From: Hexactinellida sp. DTS-2022 | Lineage: Eukaryota > Porifera > Hexactinellida | Direction: 5' to 3' | DNA: 64,000 nt | NCBI GenBank assembly: GCA_028753945.1 | Contig: JAPNXP010000013.1 | Span: forward strand, 2,604,001-2,668,000 | In this document: one piece after another, positions 21,809 through 32,477 of the stretch | Position numbering within the stretch: the stretch's first letter is position 1 | Layout of the letters: every line of letters begins with the position of its first letter | The notes under the pieces: model-generated | The model's database searches: none | What the model was told of the DNA's origin: nothing | What the model saw: the letters and a program-made list of their open reading frames with translations, nothing else | Translations under genes and position numbers: made by a program

Positions 21809-22310
21809 TTAACTAAGACTAAAGTACGTACCTAAATACGAAATTGAATTATATTTAATATCTTAGCATATTAGTGTATGGAATGCTATTGTAATAGCTT
21901 CATGTATTATTTTAACTTTAAAAAGAATATTCTCGATGTTTTTCCTGTGATTTGTGTGCTTGAGAAAAAACAGAAAATTTTAGAAAACAACAACCAATAG
22001 TAATAAATGTTGAAAATTGGATCATAAACTTCCCCTAAAGTAAAACAATTACTACTAGAAATCTATCAATGTTCTACTTAAACACCAACGTCTAAGGGTC
22101 AATAAAAGTAAATTCTTAGAAGTCAAGTTAACTTAGTAGGTGACTTAAGTTTAGTACTTAAGTATGTACTTAAGTGCACACTTAAATCTTAGTGAATATG
22201 ACTTAAGTACATACTTAGTACTTAAGTACGTACTTAACTTCTTAGTGAATACGGGCCATGATTGAGAGTGATCGAAATAGTTTTGGATATAAAGGATGGA
22301 TGTAGGGTTA
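21809..22310. other. no gene apart from motif array
   Basis: AT-rich with the right-hand CTTAAGTACGTAC array of the element described above; no coding signal. Confidence 0.45.
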
Positions 22311-22318
22311 TCTGTGGC

Positions 22319-22455
22319 CAGAGGCGGCGCCAGGATTTTCAGGTAGGGGAGCTCTGGGTGGGGTAGGGGGGATTTCTGGGGTGGCCACACTGTACAACAT
22401 TGTTATTCTAGGGGGGCCAGCCTCAAAAGATGTGGGGGCCATGGCCCCCCCCCTG
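22319..22455. mobile_element. hAT MITE, 137 bp, TSD tctgtggc
   Basis: Left end CAGAGGCGGCGCCAGG, right end (reversed) CAGGGGGGGGGCCATGG. Perfect duplication tctgtggc at 22311-22318 and 22456-22463. GC-rich. It abuts the 3' side of the OTU relic on the minus strand. Confidence 0.85.
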
Positions 22456-22985
22456 TCTGTGGCTCTGTGTAAACTCCAACGTAGCCCGCGAATTATTTGG
22501 CTCTTTAGTTCTGCAGACATCGGCATTAATAATAGCAGAAGCAACATAAATTTCCACATCTGTTCCTCAAACGGATTCACGATTCATAGGTAAATGTGTG
22601 GTAAGGTATTTGACGGTCTCATTTCTTTGATTTTAAAATACAATCCTAGTTTCCTTGTTCCTTCAATGGCGATAAAGCGAGAGATGATAGAACGTAGGTG
22701 TGGGTGGCTGTTTTCATTCCCGGTAGCAAATTTGGATAGACATCGAAATAGACAATTACCATAACCTTCGATATGTTCCATTTCCCAAGCTCCAAAACCG
22801 CTCAGTGACTTCCCAACGCAACGCTATTTAATGGTTGTCTGCAAACTGATTCGAATGATATTCCCAACATATCGCATTTATTTCTCTGCCAATTTTCATC
22901 TATCACATTGATCCTTGAGTCCATACGGAGAGGAACTGCGTTGTGAAATGATTCCCATAGCATTGTGTTTAGCTACTGCATTCCC
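22456..22985 (-). pseudogene. OTU cysteine-protease-domain relic, second copy
   Basis: Minus-strand reading: a leader with MDSRINVIDENWQ (about 22915), then after a frameshift IEGYGNCLFRCLSKF with NSHPHLRSIISRFI (22781-22680), then after more damage GTDVEIYVASAII (about 22555). These are the OTU Cys loop (GxGNCLFR), the helix after it and the WGTxxE block. The region starts after a TTTTTAG that could be a splice acceptor near 22986. Stops and frameshifts show it is dead. It is diverged from the relic at 11 kb, so two OTU genes or elements decayed here. Confidence 0.7.
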
Positions 22986-23042
22986 TAAAAATATTAATTC
23001 ATTAATAATTTAATATAAGAATATTTAAAGTGTGTTAGCATG

Positions 23043-23203
23043 TGTTATAATTTCAGAGTATACAAAATATAATCTAATAAACACAAGTTAATCCTATATA
23101 CATAGTACGTAAATACTGAGGTTTACAAGTTATTAAGGTTACTACTAAACATTATGACGATAACACAATTACAAGAAATTCTAGTAGGTCTAAGGATACT
23201 ATA
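23043..23203 (-). repeat. 3' LTR of the Gypsy element
   Basis: Pairs with 28367-28525; begins TGTTATAATTTCAGAG and ends near GGATACTATA, where the other LTR ends GGATACTACA. The LTRs differ at scattered positions and by small indels, so the insertion is not recent. Confidence 0.9.
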
Positions 23204-23416
23204 TTCCTTTCCACAAATAGAAGACGAAGTTTGTTGACTAATTATGGAGATTCTGGCCGATAAAGATCTGGACATATCGTATCCTGCATGAGCGCCGCAA
23301 GGGAGGGCTTATGACTTCTTCGTTGTCTTGAGTATGATCAACGATTGGCTGGGGACCTTCATCAATAATATCCATTAGTATATCAGTATCTTGAATCTAA
23401 TCACTCGTACTTGAGA

Positions 23417-23671
23417 CTACATATGACTGAATATGGTCGATATGCGGTCGTAAATCCGGCCGTCATCCAATTCGACATTAAAAGATAGCGGCCCACTTTT
23501 GTCTCTCACGATGCCTTTTACCCATGAGGTACCTTCTGGAAAATTATTTACTAAAACCAGATCACCAATTTCAAATTCTCTTTCCTTCGCCCTCTCATCA
23601 TAGCGTTCTTTTTGATAGGTTTGTTTATCGGGAAAAATTCTAAAAATACTCAACTTTTTGAAAATTTCCAA
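23417..23671 (-). pseudogene. Gypsy integrase C-terminal fragment
   Basis: Contains QKERYDERAKEREFEIGDLV and VKGIVRDKSGPLSFNVEL, the conserved tail of Gypsy integrases (GDLVLV..NFP). It is cut off from the catalytic core (25.1-25.6 kb) by the 1.7 kb inserted element; the part of the core with the catalytic Glu is missing. Confidence 0.85.
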
Positions 23672-23782
23672 ATATACTCAAAAAGTTTGTAAATATACTC
23701 AAGTTTTTCCAAATAAACTCAAGGTTTTATTGGATTATTCCAAATATACTCAAGTTTTATTGGATTATTGAAACTAGTATGG

Positions 23783-24046
23783 CAGAAACGGAACCGGTCG
23801 GGTCGGGTCGGGTACCGGTCGGAATTTTGACCGGCCGGTCGAACTTTGACCGGCCGGTCGAACCCTGACCGGCCGGTCGAGATCTCTATATGATCTATTC
23901 GATATCATAATATCATAATTTGTTTTCTATTATATATAAATTATTGCTAGCTATGATTGACCGGTCGATCGGCCGGTTGGGGCGGGTCAAATTTCCAACT
24001 GCACCGGTCGGGTCGGGTCATGAAAATCCCGACCGGTCCATCTCTG
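23783..24046. mobile_element. hAT MITE, GGTCG family, TSD tagtatgg
   Basis: Ends CAGAAACGGAACCGGTCGGG and (reversed) CAGAGATGGACCGGTCGGG. Perfect duplication tagtatgg at 23775-23782 and 24047-24054. Arrays of CCGGTCG/CGGGT lie on both sides. Nested in the TACTCAA element. Confidence 0.9.
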
Positions 24047-24257
24047 TAGTATGGTGCTCCAACCATAAATATTTATTAGTACAAGCTGTTCGGCTGCTCT
24101 ACGCATGTCCTTACAACTTCTACCTCGGGCTTGTGGTCCTCGCTTGTATTTCAAGCATGTTATTTTTCAAATTAAATGTCGTTTTTGATGAGGCCCCTAG
24201 CTGTCTATTTATATCCGTGGATCCTAGCTATTGGTTTATATATGGAAGAGTTAATTA

Positions 24258-24805
24258 CAGTCTACTCCGCTTAATTGGGACACATTTGATCCAGGCCTCT
24301 TGTCCCAATTAAGCGGAGATCCCAATTAACCGAAAAATTGTTGAAAGTAGTGATCTACGTACGATTTTCAACCATTTTACATTTAAACCTGTTACAACTA
24401 TTCCTCCAATGCCTGCAGATCCTTTATTATACTCAACCCCATAGTATGAGCCTTTTTATTCTGTGGACCATTTGAATCTTCCCCTGAACCACAAGGTCAT
24501 AGAATCTGAGAAATTTCAATTTTTCGGAAATAAAAGGAAAATACACCCTAATTAGATATTTTGTTATGCCTTTATCAGAATTGACCAAGATTATTAGAAT
24601 TTGTTCCGTTTAATCAGAGTTATATATTGTCCGAGTACCAATTTTGAACATAATTTGTTGAGTTTGTCCCGATTAAGCGGAGTTTGTCCCGATTAACCGA
24701 AAATATTTAGTATTAGTTACTATGGAAAGGTTTGGTTCTTGGGGAGTTGTCCCAATTAAGCGGTTGTCCCGATTAACCGGTGTCCCAATTAAGCGGAGTA
24801 CACTG
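24258..24805. mobile_element. pogo-type element, TA-flanked, TTAAGCGG family
   Basis: Arms CAGTCTACTCCGCTTAATTG and (reversed) CAGTGTACTCCGCTTAATTG; TA at 24256-24257 and 24806-24807. Several GTCCCAATTAAGCGG words follow. A degenerate relative spans about 40300-41170. Confidence 0.85.
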
Positions 24806-25034
24806 TATTTGGATATTTATGCTAATTTGAACAGACAATTTTCTAGATATTAAAGCTTGTCAGTGTATAATAATATACCAATCCCAAATGTAAAATTTAA
24901 TATCACTAAGAAACTGTACCAGTGGACCCCTAACTTTGGGATGTGGAGAAGTTATTGAATTGATTGAAAATAATTTGATATCAAAGAAGATGTGAATATT
25001 TTTTATATATTGAACTTGTTTGTACAAACATTAT

Positions 25035-25135
25035 TCCCTACCCCTGCCAAATTTCAAGTCTAGCTTTTACCAGTTCCTCAATCAATTCTGAACAAACGCA
25101 CAAACAAACACAAAAACATAAAAACATTGTGATTT
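25035..25135. repeat. short tail resembling a non-LTR retrotransposon 3' end
   Basis: Sequence of the form CAAATTTCAAGTCTAGC, CAATCAATTCTGAACAAAC, a run of ACAAA units, then TTTAATATATA. Similar tails occur at 43165-43255 and 61975-62040. RTE-like 3' tails often look like this; no RT is visible. Confidence 0.4.
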
Positions 25136-25609
25136 AATATATAAGATAAACTAAATATAGCCTTTCTAAACTGGAGTAGATTTGTGAGATTATTGAAAAG
25201 TTGAGTTGATTTGGAATTTATTGAAAACACTTTAGCAGAATTGGAATTATTTTGAAAAACTTGAGTAGAATTGAAATTATTTGGAAAGACTTGAGTAGAT
25301 TCGGAAAGATCTAGTTTTATATTTGAGGTCAGTAAAAAGTTGAGTATATTTGGAACAGTACCATTGTCCGACACTATCGTTTCGGGTAAACCATGCGTGG
25401 TAAACATCGATCTAAGTTTCTCAATTGTAACACTTTATGTTGCTGAGGAAACGATGACAACTTCCATCCATTTGGAATTGGCATCCACAACTGAGAGGAA
25501 CCACCAATAATGGTCCAGCATAATCTATGTGTATGTATGACCACGGACGTTCAGGCCATTCCCATGGACGTATGGCACTTTGGCTGGTAAATGTTGAGAA
25601 AACTGGCAT
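25078..25609 (-). pseudogene. Gypsy integrase core fragment
   Basis: Minus-strand pieces in more than one frame: the zinc-binding region GHPGISRMKSLARCFVWWP (about 25710-25650), the first Asp motif SYIHIDYAGPL (about 25530), and the second Asp motif GLPETIVSDNGT (about 25385). The third catalytic residue is absent because of the insertion at 25355. Integrase would insert the cDNA; this copy cannot. Confidence 0.85.
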
Positions 25610-26150
25610 TGTTCATACTGCTTTACTCTAGTCTCAAGTTGTTCATCCTACTTTGGCCACCAAACAAAACATCGTGCCAAGGATTTCATACGTGATATAC
25701 CTGGATGTCCTTGATGCAAGATGCTGATAACCAGTTCTTGACCCTTTTGTGGTAGCGCGATTCGACTACCCCAAAGTACGAACCCATTCGTACACTTAGC
25801 TCATCCTTCCTACGTTGGTATGGTAGCAGTTCTAGGTCGACTTTTCTGGCCATCTCTTAAGCAGGAAACATCGAACATTTGATATTATTTGGTTACTGTT
25901 AATCCATAGCTTAATTAGCCAGCACTGACAAATAACCGCTCGAGGCTGTCTAAGAGTAATATCGTTTTTCCTGGTAGAGGAACTTCACTAGGAGATTGGG
26001 ATAAGATCCTTTGTGTGTCGTTATTGTGGTGCACTTCTTTGATTGTTCTTCCATAGCTAAGTCTAACTTGAAAAAAGAAACGCATTCTGACAATGTAGGA
26101 AACAAATCGTCAACACGAGGTACGAATATGCGTCAACCTTAGCAAACATA

Positions 26151-26956
26151 CCGTATTTCCCCGAATAAGCGCCAGGGGCTTAAATAAGCGCCGGGTCAAT
26201 AAAATGACATTGGTATGAAACAGGCCTGGGGTAATAGTAATATGTAATAGTAATTGTATTAGTAACGATTACATTTTAGAAGTAATAGTAATAGTAATAA
26301 GTAATAGTGTTTCAAATAGGATGTAATAGTAATAGTAATAGTAATAGAACCTATTGTAATAGGAATTATCTATTACAATTCTACAACTTCGGACTGGCTT
26401 ATTTGATTTTTCGTGAAGAAATAGGAAGTTGTTAAAATAAATTTAAGGCAAAATGATTATCGATTTGAATTTGTCACTTTATTGAAATTAGTTGTTTGCT
26501 TAGGTTAGATAATATATGTTTTGTTTGTGTGGGATAATCAATTAAAATAATAAACTTCAGACATTCTGAATCATAGCAGAGTCTTAGTAAATGTCTAGTA
26601 ATTTGTAATAGTAATATTAAAAGTAATAGTAATAGTAATAGTAATAGTAATATATTACATATTATTATAATGTAATTGTAATAGTAATAGTAATAGGAAG
26701 AAATATAAGTAATAGTAATAGTAATATATTACATTTTAGAGTAATTGACCCCAGGCCTGGTATGAAACAATTTATACACGTTAGTTAATTACTGTAATGT
26801 AATTCCCTTGATTTTGGCAACTTCGGTAGGTATACTGTTGGTGGAAACCATTAGATCCGACTTAAATATTATATTCTGTATTTTTCACAAAAATTTCAGG
26901 ATAATTTTGGCCCACGAAAACAATAAGCGCCGGGGCGTTTATTCGGGGAAATATGG
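26151..26956. mobile_element. TA-flanked MITE in Gypsy RT, carrying a hAT MITE
   Basis: Ends CCGTATTTCCCCGAATAAGC and (reversed) CCATATTTCCCCGAATAAAC; TA at 26149-26150 and 26957-26958. Without the nested 539-bp hAT MITE it would be about 259 bp. AATAAGCGCCGGG words lie near both ends. Confidence 0.85.
26221..26759. mobile_element. hAT MITE, TAATAG family, TSD gtatgaaa
   Basis: Ends CAGGCCTGGGGTAAT and (reversed) CAGGCCTGGGGTCAAT. Perfect duplication gtatgaaa at 26213-26220 and 26760-26767. Long GTAATA arrays occupy both flanks of its interior. Third level of nesting in the Gypsy element. Its ends resemble those of the TAATCG family at 28861. Confidence 0.92.
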
Positions 26957-27340
26957 TAATCACAGTTATCTTGTGTTCTCCACAAATGCGGACCGAGCCA
27001 TTAATTTTAACAATTGGAATAATTGGAGTATCCAACTTAGAGGACGGAACAAGCTCAATTACATCCTGAGCCTCTAATCGCTCAAGTTCTTGCTCTGTTC
27101 TCTCGCGCAGAGCTAAAGGAACAGTCTTTGTACGGTATAACTAGCATGAGCGTCTAGGTTTACGATAATTTTTGCACGAATATTCTTAGCAATTAAGGAA
27201 GGATAAAAATCCAAAACCTTATTGAAATCATTTGTGGCTCTGATTTGATGAAGTTGAGGCCAGTCCAATCTAACTTTCTTCAGCCAATCTCTTCCAAGTA
27301 AGCTGGGACCATCGCACTCTACAACTAATAAGCTGAGACT

Positions 27341-27562
27341 TTATTGATGTTTGTTGAGGAATAAGTCCACTTCAAGCTGGCCGACAACCTTGAAAGTTTC
27401 GCCTGTATAGGTTCTAAGACGAGCACCTGAAGGTTTAATTTGGGGAGCGTTGTTTTCATCCCATAGCCGATTAAATGTTCTCTGACTTATGATTGAGTTT
27501 GTCACCCCTGTATCTACGTCTAATGGAAGATCCACTACATTAATTATCGCTATCACCTGCAA
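27341..27562 (-). pseudogene. Gypsy aspartic protease fragment
   Basis: Contains LPLDVDTGVTNSIISQ, with the Asp-Thr-Gly active-site triad, then RTFNRLW and GETFKVVGQLEVDL. Length and order fit a retropepsin domain directly after gag. Confidence 0.85.
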
Positions 27563-28366
27563 TGGTTTATTATCGAATTCTTCTGACTCCTGATCGCCAC
27601 TAGTAATGTCGGAGTGTAGCTGAGGTGTTTATTTTCTATTGAAAATTGGTTCTGATCGCTTTCCTTTGCTCTGATAAACTCTGGATAGGTGGCCCTGTTT
27701 GCCACAACTATGACAGTGAAGATCTTTATAGCGACATTATTTGCCCGATGATTCGCGCCGCAGCGGTAACACCTGATTTCCTGACTGTTTGTGAACTTCA
27801 TTTCACCAGGTATGTCTTCTCTACTCCCAACTTTGAACCCTGTAAATCGTGGACATTGCGCTCCGCGGTTTCCATTACCTGGGTTATGTCGAGATCTTTC
27901 TTATAAGTTAAGTCCGGATCAGAAAGTAAACGACGTTGCATCCCTCCATCGTTGATACCGCTTTCGAGGCGGTCACGAAGCATACCATTAAGGGTGTCAC
28001 CAAAACCAGTGCTCGGATAATTTCTTTAATTCAGCAACTGATTCGCCCTCCTACGAGAACGATGAAAAGTAAATCTCTGTACAATGATCGACGGCTTAGG
28101 TTGCAAGTGATCTTTCAGCAACTGGACCAGCTCCGAAAAAGTCTTATCCGTCGGCTTCTCTAGAGTGTGTAAATCTTTAGGAGGTGATAAGTCTGTGCTC
28201 CTCACATGCCGAGAAGAATAGCTTTCTGTTTCTCTACAGGATTCACTTCATTTGCCGCAAAATACTGTTGTAAACGCTCAGCGGTCCAGTATTCTCTGCT
28301 GGTCTCAAACTCGTTAAAATGACTCCTTGCCTGGATGCCATTTGAAAATTTTACCTTCGTCGCCAA
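27553..28366 (-). pseudogene. Gypsy gag fragments with zinc knuckle
   Basis: Read on the minus strand in shifting frames: RLQQYFAANEVNPVEKQKAI (about 28280), VAELKKLSEHW (about 28030), MLRDRLESGINDGGMQRRLL (27983) and the zinc-knuckle-like CYRCGANHRAN (about 27765). Frameshifts near 28190, 28000 and 27800 break it. Gag would form the particle and bind RNA. Confidence 0.82.
28350..28366 (-). promoter_or_regulatory. presumed primer-binding site of Gypsy element
   Basis: Directly inside the 5' LTR, the minus strand reads TTGGCGACGAAGGTAAA. TTGGCGnCG after the LTR is common in Gypsy elements as the tRNA primer site. The tRNA identity was not checked. Confidence 0.55.
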
Positions 28367-28525
28367 TGTTATAATTTCAGAGTATACAAAAGATAAGTTA
28401 GTAAACACAAGTTAATCCTATATAAAAAGTACGTCAATACTGACGTTTATAAGTTAGTAAGATTACTACTAAACATTGACGATAACACAATTACAAGAGA
28501 TTATGGCAAGACTAAGGATACTACA
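28367..28525 (-). repeat. 5' LTR of the Gypsy element
   Basis: Starts TGTTATAATTTCAGAG (as read on the plus strand) and ends GGATACTACA; TG...CA termini. It should carry the promoter for the minus-strand transcript. Confidence 0.9.
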
Positions 28526-28619
28526 GCATGCTTTCGAAGGTAAGTGTATGCTGAACAAATATACTAATTTTCACTGAATTGAGTTGTATGAGTGTATTGT
28601 TAGATTAATTTAACTTACA

Positions 28620-29500
28620 CAGGGATGGAAACAGCCAAGCTGTTAACAGCCACTAGCTGTTAACAGGAAAGGAAAATCGAAGCTGTTAACAGCAAGATGC
28701 TGACCAATGCAATAATTGAATATATTCGTATAATCAATTAGTTTCAAATTTCACTGTTTCTAAATACGATATACAATTCGAATTTAAACATTTTTGAGTA
28801 TAACTTTCTTTTCTGGTCCCTTTTCCTTAATTTTTACTGATACAATTTTTGAATTTGAACCAGGCTTGGGGCTGATTACGATTACAATCGTAATCGATTG
28901 TAATCGATTACAACTTTTCCTGTAATCGTAATCGTAATCGTAATCACCCCCTAGTAATCAGCCCCAGATATGGCACCAGGCCCCCCCAAATTTTCCACAA
29001 TAACTTTAAATAAGGATATAGTTTGAGGCTTCGCTGATCTCATTGCACCTCCAAATATATATCCGGCCCCTACAAATAATTCTTGGTGGCTACCCCCATG
29101 CACACGGGCATTATTTTTCGTGCGCATGAAACTCCGGGGCTTAATCGAAACAATCGTAATTGCATCGTAAAGAAATGAATTGTAATCGATTACAACATTT
29201 CCTGTAATCGTAATCGTAATCATAATCAAGCTTTTCCTGAAGGATGTAATCGTAATCGTAATCGTAATCACTCACTAGTAATCAGCCCCAGGTCTGATTT
29301 GAACAGCTTGAATTGGTTGCTAACAGCTTAAATTGGGCTGTTAACAGCTAGAATTGGCTGTTAACAGCTTAAATTGGCGTAAATTAAAAACTTAAAGGCG
29401 ACTTAAATGCAGTTAAGTTTTAATGCCAATTGTGGACGAATTCTTGGCTGTTAAGATCAAACAGCCAAAATGGCTGTTAACAGCAGATTTACCAACCCTG
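28620..29500. mobile_element. hAT MITE, GTTAACAGC family, TSD aacttac(a/c)
   Basis: Ends CAGGGATGGAAACAGCC and (reversed) CAGGGTTGGTAAATCTGC. Duplication aacttaca at 28612-28619 versus aacttacc at 29501-29508 (7 of 8). GCTGTTAACAGC palindromes repeat on both sides. It hosts the 28861-29296 element. Confidence 0.85.
28861..29296. mobile_element. hAT MITE, TAATCG family, TSD atttgaac
   Basis: Ends CAGGCTTGGGGCTGATTACG and (reversed) CAGACCTGGGGCTGATTAC. Perfect duplication atttgaac at 28853-28860 and 29297-29304. GTAATCG arrays on both sides. An extra copy of the right end near 28950-28974 suggests a composite of two units around an unrelated 29.0-29.14 kb core. Confidence 0.9.
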
Positions 29501-29508
29501 AACTTACC

Positions 29509-30990
29509 ATGAAATAAAGTACTGTGTCTGTGTATCTAGCAAGTTGGGTATCGCTATAGCTGAGGTAGAGATCTATTGTCCAGCTGAGTAAAATCTCCAT
29601 GATATCACTCATCTACAATATATTAATAACGTGATCATTTGTAGTTATCGTATCAATTATTGTAAACTTACGACCTCATCTCTTCCACAATCCAAAAACT
29701 CGAATAACTTGGTAATGTGAGTCTAGTCGTGCCCTTTGTGTAACTTGTTGTGCAATTCTTCATGTAAAGGAATCATGAAGGTCTAGCCAAGTATATTATG
29801 CTCTAGGATTTCCTACAAATGACAACATTGAAATATTTTTTTACTGGAAGTTTCAAATTTTCTGGATTGACATCAATTGAAGGTGTAATTCTAAAGTATG
29901 GCCCCCTTCTCACCTCCACTCAACGTATTAGACAGTAGAGGTGAGAACGGAACCTTACTTTTAGTTATTGTGTTCAAATATAAATTCCGTAGAAAATCCG
30001 AAGAGGTTCTGGTTCATCAAAAATGAAATATTTTAACATTAACACTATTTTATTTTATAAATAACAACTCAATCACAATGAATTTACCTGTGAGGTGTTC
30101 TATGCTATTTTCGAGGCTTACTCGCTTCTTTGTTGTCTTGGGAATAGAGGTACTTTCGAAATAAGGCCTTGTGGTATGGATTGGATGTTTTTTTGCCCTT
30201 CTTGGCTCCTAATTCTGTTTTTGTATTGTAACATGGATTTCTGTTACTTTCGACACCGTGTAGGGCCCAGTTTGTTTCGTTCGCTTCTTTGTGTGAGCAT
30301 GTGTTTAGTTTGGCCATGTTGGTATATAATATATAGATGATCTTATCATCAATCTTTAGTGGAGCACTAATTTCTAGAGAATAATTACAATAGAAAGAAT
30401 GAATCGAACATTAGTAACAAGTAGGAAACGACCGAGAATCCCAGTTAATTCTCTGTTTCCCGGGATCCTGGTTATTTCCGGGAACGCCTAAATTCACCGG
30501 GATCTAGCCGGGAATTTAAAAACCCTAGTAGTGGAACTCCGAAAGATTAATATTATACTCATGTAATTTATGGTCAAACGTATATATTATACACTATAGA
30601 CATTAACATTAATGTATTTCAGAATTCTGGACACCCCGCTATTCCGAACCCGTCATTCTTTTAGGACGAAACCCTACCTAAGGCTACCTTTAACCTCAGA
30701 AATAAGTTCCATTGATAACATCAATAGCTCACAACTTGTTGAATCAATAGTTTACGTGTTAAACCATAACATTTTATTCACTATTATACGAGTAGACATA
30801 CCAATACATTGCAATGTACATACATACGTACATATCTATAAATGCAGACATCTTACTCCATCAGTTATTCCTGCTTTGAAACAATCGCATCTTGACAAAA
30901 AGAACAATTTCTGGGGTATGGACATACTTCTCTCTAGACGAGTTAGATGATTCGATAGCAGTGTGCAACATAGTATAATATTCAGCGATA
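29509..30990. other. no recognised gene; weak unassigned frames
   Basis: An 81-codon frame at 30095-30340 (Cys- and Trp-rich) and a 112-codon frame at 30612-30950 match no family known to me. 30425-30528 carries CCCGGGATC/ATTCCCGG words like a small decayed MITE. Confidence 0.35.
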
Positions 30991-30999
30991 TCCCGATGA

Positions 31000-31350
31000 G
31001 TACTCCCTGCTCCTAGTGGCGCTGAAAAGAAAACATACTCGACAAAAGGATTGTGGACTCATCTCAATTCTCATCACCATGATGAGCATCGGGAAGCGAG
31101 TGAAGATAAGATGGCAGAACAAGATGAAAAAAGGCTAAATTTTCGAATGAAGAGTAACGGAATGAAATCTACAGCTCAACGACAAGTATTAATCTGACGA
31201 AGCAGCTGACTTTCCAGCAGACATTCGATTGTCAGAAGAAGTGGACCGAACATCATCCAGATTTTCCAGTGAACGTGAGTTAGAAACTGCAAAAAACATC
31301 AGCAGCGATGAACGTGTTAGACGCTCCCAGAAAGTATTGAGAGCCTACTT
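31000..31350 (+). pseudogene. BED-zinc-finger hAT transposase N-terminal relic
   Basis: Reads KKTYSTKGLWTHLNSHH, the second half of a BED finger (K.YST..LW.HL...H), followed by EDKMAEQDEKRL and a stop at 31195. In another frame it continues TKQLTFQQTFDCQKKW, like the linker after BED in ZBED/SCAND3-type hAT transposases. The Cys pair of the finger is not preserved. Fragment only. Confidence 0.65.
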
Positions 31351-31397
31351 TTTATAAAATTCAACTTGAGGGCAATCGGATATAATACTCAACAACT

Positions 31398-32297
31398 CAG
31401 GGGCGTATTTGACGGGGGCTCCAGGGGCTCCATGGAGCCCCCAGTCGGTGCTCCACTGGATCTCGTCGGAGGAAATAGAGTAGGAAAGAAGGAAGGAAAA
31501 GGATAGTTTAGTTAAGGGGGAAAGTTAGAAAGGTGGAATAAAAGGTAGAATGATCAAAGATAAATTATTGTTAATTTTTATTTTTGTTTAGATAGATATT
31601 TAGTAATCATTAGTTAGGTTCATAGGCGTCGTAAACCACCCGGGGACCCGGAAATGTACGGGCGTCCCAGAGGAGCTACCCATTTACCCATTTTACCCGG
31701 GGTGCGGTTAAACTCCTGGTAAGTCATACCTGCCAACCTATTTACTAGCCTAAAATCTGTGGGCAACCCTAAAAGGTTTTCTCGCTCGCTCTTCTTGGGA
31801 ATCTCTTTACACTTATACAAAGAGAAATTACGCTAAGATATTGCATTCATGTTCTCAATGCAGACAGAATTGCAAGAAATACAATAATGCTATTTATATT
31901 TATTAAGGTTGACATAAATCAAGTGAATCCTTTGCAAATTACTCACAATCAGTAATTTTGTCCAAAATAAGAACCCCTGTTCAAATGTACTAAATCCCTG
32001 ACGCCTGTATAGAACAGTAAAAAGAGCTAAATCCCTGTACAGTCGGCATTTATTAATGATAATACACTTATCTAGAAGTAGTTCGAACTACGGCACAGGA
32101 TTTTATTTGCCTGGAGCCCGAAGAGCCAACCTTCATTTACGTCGCCAATGGGGACGGTCCTATATTTCATTGTCCGGGCGGCCGGAAGGTCTATCCCTCG
32201 TATTTACGACGCCAATAGTACTTAGATTGGATTAATATAAACTCGTCGGAGCTGAAGTTGTGGAGCCCCCACCTTGGCTTGGGGCCCAACGCCCCTA
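31398..32297. mobile_element. hAT-type element with TSD caacaact
   Basis: Ends CAGGGGCGTATTTGACGG and (reversed) TAGGGGCGTTGGGCC. Perfect duplication caacaact at 31390-31397 and 32298-32305. GGGGCTCCA/TGGAGCCCC words near both ends. A CATAGGCGTCG start at 31621 suggests another nested GC-rich MITE without a recognisable mate. No transposase. Confidence 0.85.
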
Positions 32298-32477
32298 CAA
32301 CAACTCAAGATTGTGAATAAGGAGGTAATTCAATATCTGACAGCATTGATATTCTCTGAAGTAGTAGACTAAACTCTCATTCTGTAGTAATTCATCCAAG
32401 GCCTATTTAGTACCTTCATATAATTACAAAAAATAGATGAACTTCATATTGTGACATTTAGATTATCATATTACTCA

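Larger units (their letters stand above)
20932..22257. mobile_element. CTTAAGTACGTAC-motif element, split by a hAT MITE
   Basis: Palindromic ACTTAAGTACGTAC words fill 20932-21012 and 22140-22250, with CGTATTCACTAAGAA facing outward near both ends. The right edge is probably ...CGGGCCATG at 22259. The left edge is unclear. The 788-bp element at 21013 sits inside it. Confidence 0.5.
23638..25355. mobile_element. TACTCAA-motif inverted-repeat element inside Gypsy
   Basis: Left end TTCTAAAAATACTCAACTTT, reversed right end TTCCAAATATACTCAACTTT. Variants of ATACTCAAGTTTT occur repeatedly in 23646-23770 and 25150-25350. It separates Gypsy integrase core and tail. Three other elements sit inside it. 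No duplication could be identified, perhaps because target DNA was also lost. Confidence 0.6.
25900..27330 (-). pseudogene. Gypsy protease-RT linker and RT start, with insertion and deletion
   Basis: Minus-strand blocks: GPSLLGRDWLKKVRLDWP (about 27300), ELVPSSKLDTPIIPIVK and GSVRICGEHKITV (27080-26960), then, after the TA-flanked insertion, RVDDLFPTLSEC and FFKLDLAMEEQSKKC (26130-26050). These are RT fingers/palm start. The sequence then jumps to a stretch near PGKTILLLDSLERLF (about 25960), normally found after RNase H. So the YxDD box and RNase H are deleted, near 26010. Confidence 0.82.
23038..28530 (-). mobile_element. Ty3/Gypsy LTR retrotransposon, decayed, TSD gcatg
   Basis: LTRs at 28367-28525 (5') and 23043-23203 (3') share TGTTATAATTTCAGAGTATA and the rest of their length with modest divergence. 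Perfect 5-bp duplications gcatg lie at 23038-23042 and 28526-28530. The order on the minus strand is gag, protease, reverse transcriptase (RT) start, integrase. Several stops and frameshifts, a large RT/RNase H deletion, and nested DNA transposons at 26151-26956 and 23638-25355 make it inactive. Confidence 0.93.

Noticed and set aside
22308-22593. Open frames on both strands across the 137-bp MITE
   Set aside because: They read through the GC-rich MITE; only the minus-strand part with GTDVEIYVASA has a family signature.
30095-30340. 81-codon Cys/Trp-rich frame as a membrane protein gene
   Set aside because: No start context, homologous family or neighbouring exon signal recognised; composition alone is not enough.
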